Of a stretch of DNA of 64,000 nucleotides, positions 25,757 to 36,495 are shown piece after piece; the stretch's first letter is position 1, and each line of letters begins with the position of its first letter. Source of the DNA: Streptomyces sp. NBC_01451 (lineage in GTDB: Bacteria; Actinomycetota; Actinomycetes; Streptomycetales; Streptomycetaceae); the NCBI RefSeq assembly GCF_036227485.1, contig NZ_CP109479.1, positions 4,154,001 through 4,218,000 on the forward strand, written 5' to 3'. Below the pieces are notes generated by a model. That model did not search any database. It saw nothing but the letters and a program-made list of their open reading frames with translations, and had not been told where the DNA came from. Both the position numbers and the translations under genes were made by a program.

Positions 25757-26401
25757 TCATGCCTTCAGGGTGCGCTTGGCGAGTTCGTACGCCGGGAGCA
25801 TCGCCTCGTGTTCCTCGGTGTCCAGCCCTCCGAGGTGTACGACGACCGGACCCCGCGGGGTCGTGACCGCGAGGGCGCGCTCCGTCTTCGGGGCGTCGTC
25901 GAACTCGCTCTGGTACGCGTACTCCACCTCGGCGCCCGTGAGGGTGCCCACCTCGAACGTGCTGTACCGCGCCTTGCTCACGCCCTCTTCGGCGGCCAGG
26001 AAGGCCTCCAGGACGGTGCGTGCGTCGGCGCCGGCGCCCGGGGCGGCTGTCCAGGCGCGCAGGTAGCCGATGTGGCCGGCGGGCTTGGCGTCCACCTCGC
26101 ACGCGAGGGTGACGGGGCCCTGGCGCAGCGGTGTGCGCACCGCTTCCGCCGTCCAGTCCTCGGCCGTGTCGAAGGTGACGGGGAGTTCGCAGGCCGAGCC
26201 GGCGGCTCCGATACTGCCGCCGCTCCTGGCGGTGGTCCCGTCCGCCGTGGCCGGGGCACTCGCGCTCGCGGGCCCGTTCGCCTTCGCGGCGTCGCCCGGC
26301 GCCTCCGCACAGCCCGCCAGTGTCGTCATGGCCGTCATCGCCGCCACCAGCAGCGTCACGTGGACCAGCCCGTGCCGTCTGTTTCCCGCCCCGACCAGCA
26401 T
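25757..26401 (-). CDS. Secreted lipoprotein
   Basis: 214 residues. A signal sequence ends in lipobox LAGC (LVAAMTAMTTLAGCAEAPGD), followed by an Ala/Gly/Ser-rich linker and a compact domain with two Cys (SACELPVTFDTAEDWTAEAV and TLACEVDAKPAG). The fold resembles the small actinobacterial lipoproteins that have no assigned activity (KARYSTFEVGTLTGAEVEYA). ATG 26401 has GGGGAG about nine bases upstream. Lies downstream of the citrate synthase-like gene beyond a terminator, so it is probably expressed independently. Function unknown. Confidence 0.85.
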   Translation of the reverse strand: MLVGAGNRRHGLVHVTLLVAAMTAMTTLAGCAEAPGDAAKANGPASASAPATADGTTARSGGSIGAAGSACELPVTFDTAEDWTAEAVRTPLRQGPVTLACEVDAKPAGHIGYLRAWTAAPGAGADARTVLEAFLAAEEGVSKARYSTFEVGTLTGAEVEYAYQSEFDDAPKTERALAVTTPRGPVVVHLGGLDTEEHEAMLPAYELAKRTLKA

Positions 26402-26458
26402 GTGCCGTGTCTCCCCTCGTTCGAGCGGGACACATTATCGGAGCGGGCCACAGACCGT

Positions 26459-26507
26459 CGTCACCCGGCCGGGGCGGCCTGAGGGCCGTCGGCCCGACCG
26501 GGTGACG
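26459..26507 (-). terminator. Terminator downstream of the citrate synthase-like gene
   Basis: CGTCACCCGG (26459-26468) pairs with CCGGGTGACG (26498-26507), with additional GGCC pairing inside. It lies immediately after the stop at 26511 on the minus strand. Confidence 0.75.
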
Positions 26508-26510
26508 GCC

Positions 26511-27611
26511 TCAGTGGGCGATGCCCTCGTACCCCTCGATCTCCCGCGGGTCCCGGGTACCGGGGCCGATGTAGCGGGCCGACGGGCGTACGAGCCTGCC
26601 GGTGCGCTTCTGTTCCAGGATGTGGGCGGACCAGCCGGCCGTGCGGGCGCACGTGAACATGGACGTGAACATGTGGGCCGGGACCTCGGCGAAGTCCAGG
26701 ACGATCGCCGCCCAGAACTCGACGTTCGTCGCCAGGACCCGGTCCGGGCGGCGGGCGTGCAGCTCCGCCAGCGCGGCCTTCTCCAGGGCCTCGGCGATCT
26801 CGAAGCGCGGGGCGCCCAGGTCTCGGGCCGTGCGGCGCAGCACGCGCGCGCGTGGGTCCTCGGCCCGGTAGACGCGGTGGCCGAAGCCCATCAGGCGCTC
26901 GCCCTTGTCCAGGGCCTGTTTCACGTACGCTTCCGCGTCGCCCGTGCGTTCGATCTCCTCGATCATGCCGAGGACGCGGGAGGGGGCGCCTCCGTGCAGG
27001 GGGCCGCTCATCGCTCCCACGGCGCCGGAGAGGGCCGCCGCCACGTCCGCGCCCGTGGACGCGATCACGCGCGCCGTGAAGGTGGACGCGTTCATGCCGT
27101 GCTCGGCCGCGCTCGTCCAGTAGGCGTCCACCGCGGCCACGTGCTTCGGGTCCGGTTCGCCGCGCCAGCGGATCATGAACCGTTCGACGACGGACTGCGC
27201 CTTGTCGATCTCGCGCTGCGGGACCATGGCGTTGCCCTGGCCGCGCGCCGACTGGGCGACGTACGACAGGGCCATGACGGCGGCGCGGGCCAGGTCGTCG
27301 CGGGCCGTCTGCTCGTCGATGTCGAGGAGCGGGCGCAGGCCCCAGACGGGGGCGAGCATCGCCAGCGCCGACTGGACGTCCACCCGGATGTCGCCGGAGT
27401 GGACCGGGATCGGGAACGGCTCGGCGGGCGGCAGGCCGGGGTTGAAGGCGCCGTCGACGAGCAGGCCCCAGACGTTGCCGAAGGAGACGTGGCCGACCAG
27501 GTCCTCGATGTCGACGCCCCGGTACCGGAGTGCGCCGCCCTCCTTGTCCGGTTCGGCGATCTCCGTCTCGAAAGCGACTACTCCCTCAAGTCCGGGTACG
27601 AAGTCGGACAT
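26511..27611 (-). CDS. Citrate synthase family protein
   Basis: 366 residues, the length of the short citrate/2-methylcitrate synthases. The catalytic triad appears as His in AAEHGMNASTFTARVIAST, His in MGFGHRVYRAEDPRARVL and Asp in IVLDFAEVP. Condenses acetyl-CoA (or propionyl-CoA) with oxaloacetate. Which acyl-CoA it uses cannot be read from the sequence. It is shorter than the main hexameric Streptomyces citrate synthase and is divergent from pdxH, alone on its transcript. Confidence 0.92.
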   Translation of the reverse strand: MSDFVPGLEGVVAFETEIAEPDKEGGALRYRGVDIEDLVGHVSFGNVWGLLVDGAFNPGLPPAEPFPIPVHSGDIRVDVQSALAMLAPVWGLRPLLDIDEQTARDDLARAAVMALSYVAQSARGQGNAMVPQREIDKAQSVVERFMIRWRGEPDPKHVAAVDAYWTSAAEHGMNASTFTARVIASTGADVAAALSGAVGAMSGPLHGGAPSRVLGMIEEIERTGDAEAYVKQALDKGERLMGFGHRVYRAEDPRARVLRRTARDLGAPRFEIAEALEKAALAELHARRPDRVLATNVEFWAAIVLDFAEVPAHMFTSMFTCARTAGWSAHILEQKRTGRLVRPSARYIGPGTRDPREIEGYEGIAH

Positions 27612-27974
27612 CAGGCGGCTCCTCTTGATGTGTGCGACAGATGCTGGGGGCGGGCGTTGGCCATGGGCGGTGGATACGGGTTGTGGCTACAGGCGGTGGG
27701 TACGGGCGGTGATACGGAATTGCGGCTGAACGGCTGAACGGATGTACGACTGTGCGGCTGTGCGGCCCGGATGCGCGAGATTCTGTGTGTCCGGTTCGGT
27801 TCCACGGCCATTTCCACACTGCTCGCGGTCCGAAACGGTCACCCTGGTGATGCCCCGTTCGATCGGTCGTTCAACCGGACGGCAACAGCACGATATCCCC
27901 GAGTGCCACCTTTGGGGAGCCCTTGCGGCACTCAGTGCCACTCAGTGACGTCGCAGATACGGCAAGATGACTGT
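27612..27974. other. Divergent intergenic region, citrate synthase-like/pdxH
   Basis: 363 bases. The left part contains GGCGGTG-type near-repeats. Tandem decamers lie before pdxH (27929-27948). No gene seen. Confidence 0.5.
27929..27948. promoter_or_regulatory. Tandem CACTCAGTG decamers before pdxH
   Basis: CACTCAGTGC (27929-27938) and CACTCAGTGA (27939-27948). Each contains the perfect dyad CACT-C-AGTG, with a ten-base period, about 27 bases before the pdxH start. Possible operator overlapping the promoter. Confidence 0.4.
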
Positions 27975-28646
27975 GTGACCGACCGCCATCACGCCGTTCC
28001 CATCGACCCCGCCACGATGCGCAAGCAGTACCGCGCCGACGGCCTCGCCGAGGGGGAGCTGGCCGACGGTCCCATGGAACAGTTCGCGCGCTGGTTCCGG
28101 CAGGCCGCCGAGGACGCCGGGCTCGTCGAACCCAACGCCATGGTCGTCTCCACGGCCGACGCCGGCGGGCGGCCCTCCTCCCGCACCGTGCTGCTGAAGC
28201 AGTACGACGAGCAGGGCTTCGTCTTCTTCACCAACTACGGCTCCCGCAAGGGGAGCGACCTGGCCGCCAATCCGTACGTCTCGCTGCTGTTCCCCTGGCT
28301 GCCGCTGGCCCGCCAGGTCGTCGTCACGGGTGTCGCCCGCCGTACGGGGCGCGACGAGACGGCCGCCTACTTCCGCACCCGGCCGCACGGCTCCCAGCTC
28401 GGCGCCTGGGCCAGCGCACAGTCCTCGGTGATCCGCTCCCGGGACGAACTCGAAGCCTCGTACGCCGAGTTGGCCGCCCGCTATCCGGAGGGCGAACAGG
28501 TGCCGGTGCCGCCGAACTGGGGCGGGTACCGGGTGGCGCCGGAGACGGTGGAGTTCTGGCAGGGGCGCGAGAACCGGCTGCACGACCGGCTGCGGTACGT
28601 GGCGGAGGCGGACGGGACCTGGCGCGTGGAGCGACTCAGTCCTTGA
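27975..28646 (+). CDS. pdxH: Pyridoxamine 5'-phosphate oxidase
   Basis: FMN enzyme oxidising pyridoxine/pyridoxamine 5'-phosphate to pyridoxal 5'-phosphate, cytosolic, 223 residues from GTG 27975. Family features: [20 protein letters not shown] (FMN phosphate binding), [20 protein letters not shown], and the C-terminal dimerisation block [20 protein letters not shown] followed by RLHDRLRY. The product is the cofactor of many enzymes, including SerC in this window. It ends 22 bases before the convergent TetR gene. Confidence 0.95.
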   Translation: MTDRHHAVPIDPATMRKQYRADGLAEGELADGPMEQFARWFRQAAEDAGLVEPNAMVVSTADAGGRPSSRTVLLKQYDEQGFVFFTNYGSRKGSDLAANPYVSLLFPWLPLARQVVVTGVARRTGRDETAAYFRTRPHGSQLGAWASAQSSVIRSRDELEASYAELAARYPEGEQVPVPPNWGGYRVAPETVEFWQGRENRLHDRLRYVAEADGTWRVERLSP

Positions 28647-28668
28647 CGGCCGGACAGCCGGTACGGGG

Positions 28669-29297
28669 TCACGGTGCCGGTGGGCGGTCCAGGGACTCGT
28701 CCAGCAGGGTCGCCCACTGGGCCACCACCCGGTCCCGGCGTCCGCCGTCGTCCGTGAGCAGGTTCGCCAGACCCAGGCCCCGGGACATGTCCAGCAGGCC
28801 CTGGACGGTCTCCCGTACGCCTGGGCGGGACTCGTCGGCGCCCAGCAGGTCCACCGCGATGCGGTGCGCCTCGCGGCCCACACGGGCCTCCAGTTCGGTG
28901 ACGCGCGGGCGCAGTTGCTCCTCGTTCGAGGCGGCCACCCAGAGGTGGAGGGCGGCCCGGAAGAGGGGGCCGGTGTAGAGGTCGACCAGGGCCGCGATCA
29001 CCACACGGCGGTCGGCGGCGCCCTCGGGGAAGAGGGCGCGCAGGGCGGTCGAGCGTTCCTCGGCGACGTACTCGACGGCGGCCGTGAACAGGTCCTCGCG
29101 GGTCGGGAAGTGGTGCTGGGCGGCGCCCCGGGAGACGCCGGCGCGTTCCGCGACGACGGAGACCGTGGAACCGGCCCAGCCGTGTTCGGCGAGGCAGGAC
29201 ACGGCGGCCTCCAGGAGGCGCCGGCGGGTGGCACGGCTGCGGTCCTGTTTGGGTTCCCGCCTGGGTTCCCGTTCCGGTTCGTTTCTCGCTCCGCGTG

Positions 29298-29310
<13 letters not shown>
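28669..29310 (-). CDS. TetR-family repressor of the acyl-CoA operon
   Basis: 213 residues. The N-terminal HTH is RSRATRRRLLEAAVSCLAEH then STVSVVAERAGVSRGAAQHH followed by FPTREDLFTAAVEY. The C-terminal helical ligand domain is variable. Its first codons overlap the end of the enoyl-CoA hydratase gene by 13 bases, so it is co-translated as the last gene of the eight-gene operon starting at 39055. Likely an autoregulatory repressor responding to an acyl-CoA intermediate, and its probable operator is the palindrome at 39145-39158. Role inferred from position and family. Confidence 0.88.
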
Positions 29311-31648
<2,338 letters not shown>

Positions 31649-31695
31649 GGTTCCTCCTCGCGCGATACCGTGCCGGGTCGGGCCGCGTGCGGTCG

Positions 31696-31724
31696 GGCTG
31701 TACCGGGTCCGGCTGTACCGGGTC
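31696..31724. repeat. Tandem 15-base repeat
   Basis: GGCTGTACCGGGTC at 31696-31709 and 31711-31724, a 15-base period across the acyl-CoA dehydrogenase stop. Confidence 0.6.
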
Positions 31725-32889
31725 AGTACGACTTGGGCAGGCCCAGGGTCTGGTGGGAGACGTAGTTGAGAATCATCTCGCGGCTCACCGGGGCAATACG
31801 AGCCACCCTGGCGACCGTTATCAGCGAGGCGAGCCCGAACTCCCGTGTGAGGCCGTTGCCGCCGAGGGTGTGCACGGCCTGGTCGACGGCCTTCACACAG
31901 GCCTCCCCGGCCGCGTACTTGGCCATGTTGGCCGCCTCGCCCGCGCCGACGTCGTCACCGGCGTCGTACAGCGCGGCGGCCCGCTGCATCATCAGGCGGG
32001 CGAGTTCGAGCTCGATGTGCGCCTGGGCGAGCGGGTGCGCGACGGCCTGGTGGGTGCCGATGGGCTCCCTCCAGACGGTGCGCTCCTTGGCGTACCGGAC
32101 GGCGACGTCGAGCGCGTACCGCCCGATGCCGATGGCGAACGCGGCCGTCATGATGCGTTCCGGGTTGAGCCCGGCGAAGAGCTGGAGCAGTCCGGCGTCC
32201 TCGTCGCCGACGAGCGCGCCGGCGGGCAGCCGTACGTCGTCGAGGGTCAGCTCGAACTGCTTCTCCGGGGACTCGATGTCCATGTCGATCCGGCGCCGCG
32301 AGAAGCCTTCGGCGTCGCGCGGGACGATGAACAGGCAGGGCTTCAGCCGTCCCGTACGGGAGTCCTCCGTACGGCCGACGATGAGGACCGCGTCCGCGAT
32401 GTCGACGCCCGAGATGAAGACCTTGCGGCCGGTCAGGAGCCAGTCGCCGGTGTCCGGGTCGCGGCGGGCGGTGGTGGTGATGCGGTGGCTGTTGGAGCCG
32501 GCGTCGGGTTCGGTGATGCCGAAGGCCATGGTGCGGGTGCCGTCGGCGATTCCGGGGAGCCAGTCCTGTTTCTGGGTGTCCGTGCCGAAGCGGGCGATGA
32601 CGGTGCCGCAGATCGCCGGGGAGACGATCAGCATGAGGAGGGGGCAGCCTGCGGCACCCAACTCTTCGAGGACGATGGAGAGTTCGGCTATGCCGCCGCC
32701 TCCGCCGCCGTATGCCTCGGGGAGGTTGGCGCCGAGGTAGCCGAGTTTGGCGGCGTCCGCCCAGAGTTCGGTGGTGTGGCGGTTTTCCCGGGTGACTGTG
32801 GCCAGGTATTCGCGGCCGTAGCGCATGCCCAGGGCGGAGACTGCGGTGCGGAGTGCTTTGTGCTCTTCGGATTCGATCGCGGAGGACAT
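31723..32889 (-). CDS. Acyl-CoA dehydrogenase
   Basis: 388-residue FAD enzyme introducing an alpha,beta double bond in an acyl-CoA. Family blocks: PAICGTVIARFGTDTQKQDW, MAFGITEPDAGSNSHRITTT, DWLLTGRKVFISGVDIADAV and the late helix LGGNGLTREFGLASLITVAR. The usual YEGTSE tail is IAPVSREMILNYVSHQTLGL, so the terminal loop differs from short-chain enzymes. GGAG lies seven bases before ATG 32889. Follows the carboxylase alpha gene after a 110-base gap that contains a dispersed repeat. Citronellyl-CoA or isovaleryl-CoA type activity is inferred from context. Confidence 0.92.
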   Translation of the reverse strand: MSSAIESEEHKALRTAVSALGMRYGREYLATVTRENRHTTELWADAAKLGYLGANLPEAYGGGGGGIAELSIVLEELGAAGCPLLMLIVSPAICGTVIARFGTDTQKQDWLPGIADGTRTMAFGITEPDAGSNSHRITTTARRDPDTGDWLLTGRKVFISGVDIADAVLIVGRTEDSRTGRLKPCLFIVPRDAEGFSRRRIDMDIESPEKQFELTLDDVRLPAGALVGDEDAGLLQLFAGLNPERIMTAAFAIGIGRYALDVAVRYAKERTVWREPIGTHQAVAHPLAQAHIELELARLMMQRAAALYDAGDDVGAGEAANMAKYAAGEACVKAVDQAVHTLGGNGLTREFGLASLITVARVARIAPVSREMILNYVSHQTLGLPKSY

Positions 32890-32935
32890 TCGGGGCTCCT
32901 AAGGGGGAGGGGCTTCGGGCTGTGTGGTGGGTGCG

Positions 32936-32990
32936 GGCCCGTTGGGGCTGGTCGCGCAGTTCCCCGCGCCCCTGTCGGGCGCGTCTCCGC
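32936..32990. repeat. Dispersed Streptomyces intergenic repeat (copy)
   Basis: GGCTGGTCGCGCAGTTCCCC and GCGCCCCTGTCGGGCGCG match an interspersed sequence common between Streptomyces genes, recalled from memory. It separates the carboxylase alpha and dehydrogenase genes inside the operon. Confidence 0.55.
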
Positions 32991-32999
32991 CGGCGCCCG

Positions 33000-34880
33000 T
33001 TAAATCACCACCGCCAGCAGAGTGCCTACCTCTACCTGCTGACCCGTGACGGCGTGCAGTGCCGTGAGCGTGCCTGTCGCGGGAGCGGCGATCCTGTGTT
33101 CCATCTTCATCGCCTCCAGCCACAGGAGGGGCTGTCCGGCCTGTACGGGGGCTCCTGGCGCCAAGCCCTCCGCAACCCGGACCACCGTCCCCGGCATGGG
33201 TGCCAGCAGGGAACCCGGGGCGTGCTGTGCCGTCGGGTCCGGGAAGCGGGGCAGGGCGGTCAGGGCCGTGTTGTTGACGTGGATCTCGTCGCCGTACCTC
33301 GTCACCTCGAACTTCCTTCGTACGCCTGCCACTTCGAGGACGACGAGACGCGCGTCGGCGTGGACGACCCGTACCCCCTCCGCCTCCGCCGTCAGGCCCT
33401 CGCGGGTGTGGCGGTAGGCCGCCTCGTGCTCCTCGCCGTCCGCCGTCGCGTAGCGCTTGACCTGCGGTCGGGCCGCCAGGTTGCGCCAGCCGCCGAAGCG
33501 GGAGCGGCCGTGGGCGTCGGCCAGGGCAGCGGCCAGGGGGGCCTGCGGGTCGGGGTTCGGCTCGGTGAGTTCGGGGAGGTGGCGGTCGTAGAAGCCCGTG
33601 GTCATACGGGCTGTCGTGAACTCCGGGTGGCGGAGGGAGCGGACGAGGAGGTCGCGGTTGGTGATCGGGCCGTGGATCGTCGCCCGTTCCAGTGCGCCCG
33701 CCAGTTTGCGGATCGCCTCCGCGCGCGTGGGGGCGTGTACGACGGCCTTGGCGAGCATCGGGTCGTAGTGGACGGGGATCGGGTCGCCGTCCGCGTACCC
33801 GGTGTCCAGGCGGATGCCCTCCGCCTCCGGGAAGGCGAGGCGGTGCAGGGTGCCGGTCTGCGGGGTCCAGGCAGCCGCCGGGTTCTCGGCGTACAGGCGG
33901 GCCTCTATCGCGTGTCCACGCGCGCGTGGGGGGCCGTTTTCGAGGGCCTCAAGGGCACAGCCCTCCGCGACGCGTATCTGGAGGGCCACCAGGTCGATGC
34001 CGAAGACCGCCTCCGTGACCGGGTGTTCGACCTGGAGGCGGGTGTTCATCTCCAGGAAGTGGGCCCTGCCGTCCTCCCCGACGAGGAACTCGACCGTGCC
34101 GGCGCCCGTGTAGTCGACGGCGCGGGCGGCCCGTACGGCCAGTTCGTGGAGTTCCGCGGTGAGCGTCTCCGGGATGCCGGGGGCCGGGGACTCCTCGATC
34201 ACCTTCTGGTGGCGGCGCTGGAGGGAGCAGTCTCGGGTGCCGAGCGCCCACACCGTGCCGTGGGTGTCGGCCAGGATCTGGACCTCCACATGCCGGCCGC
34301 CCTCGACGTACGGCTCGACGAAGACCTCGCCGTCTCCGAAGGCGCTGTAGGCCTCCGCGCGGGCCGCCTCCAACTCGCCTTCCAGCGCGGCCAGTTCACG
34401 GACAACGCGCATACCTCGCCCGCCGCCGCCCGCCGCCGCCTTGACCAGTACCGGCAGGTCGGCCTCGGTGACGCCGGTCAGTGGCTTGAGCCCCATCAAC
34501 TGCTTGGCGCGCGTCTTGGACGCCATCGCCTCGATCGCGGCCGGGGGCGGGCCGATCCAGACGAGTCCCGCGTCGAGTACGGCCGTTGCGAAACCGGCGT
34601 TCTCGGAGAGGAAGCCGTATCCGGGGTGCACGGCGTCCGCGCCCGCCGCCAGCGCCGCCTCCACGATTCTGTCGCCGCGCAGATACGTGTCCGCGGAGGC
34701 GGTCCCCGGCAGCCGTACCGCCTCGTCGGCCACGCGCGCGTGGAGGGCGTTCTCGTCGGCGTCGGAATGCACGGCGACCGTCCGGATGCCCAGCTCACGG
34801 CAGGTGCGGAAGATCCGGCAGGCGATCTCCCCGCGGTTGGCGACGAGTACGGAGGTGATCACAGTTGGTTCCCCAGGCAT
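33000..34880 (-). CDS. Biotin-dependent acyl-CoA carboxylase alpha subunit
   Basis: 626 residues combining biotin carboxylase and biotin carrier. N-terminal VLVANRGEIACRIFRTCREL, glycine-rich ATP loop GGGGRGMRVV, KVIEESPAPGIP and the closing EMNTRLQVEHPVTE. The C-terminal carrier domain carries the biotinyl-Lys in EAMKMEH (K592). With the beta subunit encoded ten bases upstream it would carboxylate an acyl-CoA: methylcrotonyl-CoA-, geranyl-CoA- or propionyl-CoA-type. The operon content favours the first two. AAGGA precedes ATG 34880. Confidence 0.94.
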   Translation of the reverse strand: MPGEPTVITSVLVANRGEIACRIFRTCRELGIRTVAVHSDADENALHARVADEAVRLPGTASADTYLRGDRIVEAALAAGADAVHPGYGFLSENAGFATAVLDAGLVWIGPPPAAIEAMASKTRAKQLMGLKPLTGVTEADLPVLVKAAAGGGGRGMRVVRELAALEGELEAARAEAYSAFGDGEVFVEPYVEGGRHVEVQILADTHGTVWALGTRDCSLQRRHQKVIEESPAPGIPETLTAELHELAVRAARAVDYTGAGTVEFLVGEDGRAHFLEMNTRLQVEHPVTEAVFGIDLVALQIRVAEGCALEALENGPPRARGHAIEARLYAENPAAAWTPQTGTLHRLAFPEAEGIRLDTGYADGDPIPVHYDPMLAKAVVHAPTRAEAIRKLAGALERATIHGPITNRDLLVRSLRHPEFTTARMTTGFYDRHLPELTEPNPDPQAPLAAALADAHGRSRFGGWRNLAARPQVKRYATADGEEHEAAYRHTREGLTAEAEGVRVVHADARLVVLEVAGVRRKFEVTRYGDEIHVNNTALTALPRFPDPTAQHAPGSLLAPMPGTVVRVAEGLAPGAPVQAGQPLLWLEAMKMEHRIAAPATGTLTALHAVTGQQVEVGTLLAVVI

Positions 34881-34890
34881 CGTTGGTTCC

Positions 34891-36495
34891 TTACATCCGG
34901 AAGACGCCGAAGCCGCCGCGGGCGCCCTCGTAGGGGGCGGTGTGGATCGCGGAGAGGCACAGGCCGAGGACGGTTCGGGTGTCGCGCGGGTCGATGACGC
35001 CGTCGTCGTACAGCCGCCCGGAGAGGAACATGGGCAGGGACTCGGCCTCGATCTGCTGCTCCACCATGGCCCGCAGCGCGGCGTCGCCCTCCTCGTCGTA
35101 CGGCAGCCCCCTGGCGGCGGCCGACTGGCGGGCGACGATCGACAGCACGCCGGCGAGCTGCTGCGGGCCCATGACGGCGGACTTGGCGCTGGGCCAGGCG
35201 AAGAGGAAACGGGGGTCGTAGGCGCGCCCGCACATGCCGTAGTGCCCGGCGCCGTACGAGGCTCCCATGAGGACGGAGAGGTGGGGGACGCGGGAGTTGG
35301 AGACCGCGTTGATCATCATCGCGCCGTGCTTGATGATGCCGCCCTGCTCGTACTCCTTGCCGACCATGTAGCCGGTGGTGTTGTGGAGGAAGAGGAGCGG
35401 GATGTCGCGCTGGTTGGCGAGCTGGATGAACTGGGCGGCCTTCTGCGACTCCGCGCTGAAGAGCACCCCTTGGGCGTTGGCGAGGATGCCGACCGGGTAG
35501 CCGTGCAGCGCGGCCCAGCCGGTCACGAGGCTGGTCCCGTAGAGGGGCTTGAACTCGTCGAAGTCGGAGGCGTCGACGATACGCGCGACGACCTCGCGGG
35601 GATCGAAGGGCACCTTCAGGTCGCCCGGGACGATCCCCAGCAGCTCCTCCGCGTCGTACTTGGGCGGCCGGACCTCGGCCGGGCTCGGATCGGCGTACGC
35701 CTTGCGGTGGTTGAGGCGTGCCACGACGCGGCGGGCCTGGCGCAGGGCGTCGTGCTCGTCGAGGGCGAAGTAGTCGGCGAGGCCCGACACGCGCGCGTGC
35801 ATCTCGGCGCCGCCCAGCGACTCGTCGTCGCTCTCCTCCCCGGTGGCCATCTTCACGAGGGGCGGCCCGCCGAGGAACACCTTGGCGCGCTCCTTGACCA
35901 TGATCACGTGATCGGACATGCCGGGGATGTACGCCCCACCGGCGGTCGAGTTCCCGAACACCACGGCCACCGTGGGAATCCCGGCGGCGGAGAGCCGGGT
36001 GAGGTCGCGGAAGACGGCTCCCCCGGGGATGAAGATCTCCTTCTGGGACGGGAGATCCGCGCCGCCGGACTCGACGAGGCTGATGAACGGCAGCCGGTTG
36101 GCGAGCGCGATGTCGTTGGCGCGCAGGGCCTTCTTCAGGCTCCAGGGGTTGCTGGCACCGCCGCGCACGGTCGGGTCGTTGGCCGTGATCAGGCATTCCA
36201 CACCCTCGACGACCCCGATCCCGGTGACGAGGGCGGCCCCGACGGCGTACTCGCTCCCCCAGGCCGCGAGCGGCGACAGCTCCAGGAAGGGCGTGTCGGG
36301 GTCGAGGAGCAGCTCGATGCGCTCACGGGCGAGGAGTTTGCCGCGGGCGTGGTGCCGGGCGGTGTACTTCTCGCCGCCACCCGCGAGCGCCTTGGCGTGC
36401 TCGGCGTCGAGGGCGGCGAGTTTGCCGAGCATGGACTCGCGGTGGGAGATGTGGTCGGCGAAGGCCGTGTCGAGAGTGGAGGTCAGGACCGTCAC
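34891..36495 (-). CDS. Acyl-CoA carboxylase beta subunit (carboxyltransferase)
   Basis: 534 residues from GTG 36495, which overlaps the AtuA-like stop (GTGA) and has GGAGG seven bases upstream. Carboxyltransferase features: KYTARHHARGKLLARERIEL, LTANDPTVRGGASNPWSLKK-like region (residues CLITANDPTVRGG), FGNSTAGGAYIPGMSDHVIM and YGAGHYGMCGRAYDPRFLFA. The length and sequence style match the methylcrotonyl-CoA/geranyl-CoA carboxylase beta group rather than acetyl-CoA AccD. Confidence 0.93.
   Translation of the reverse strand: MTVLTSTLDTAFADHISHRESMLGKLAALDAEHAKALAGGGEKYTARHHARGKLLARERIELLLDPDTPFLELSPLAAWGSEYAVGAALVTGIGVVEGVECLITANDPTVRGGASNPWSLKKALRANDIALANRLPFISLVESGGADLPSQKEIFIPGGAVFRDLTRLSAAGIPTVAVVFGNSTAGGAYIPGMSDHVIMVKERAKVFLGGPPLVKMATGEESDDESLGGAEMHARVSGLADYFALDEHDALRQARRVVARLNHRKAYADPSPAEVRPPKYDAEELLGIVPGDLKVPFDPREVVARIVDASDFDEFKPLYGTSLVTGWAALHGYPVGILANAQGVLFSAESQKAAQFIQLANQRDIPLLFLHNTTGYMVGKEYEQGGIIKHGAMMINAVSNSRVPHLSVLMGASYGAGHYGMCGRAYDPRFLFAWPSAKSAVMGPQQLAGVLSIVARQSAAARGLPYDEEGDAALRAMVEQQIEAESLPMFLSGRLYDDGVIDPRDTRTVLGLCLSAIHTAPYEGARGGFGVFRM

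Noticed and set aside
25612..25866. 84-codon plus-strand frame after the leader peptide
   Set aside because: Runs through the long stem and antisense to the lipoprotein gene. No ribosome-binding site or conserved composition.
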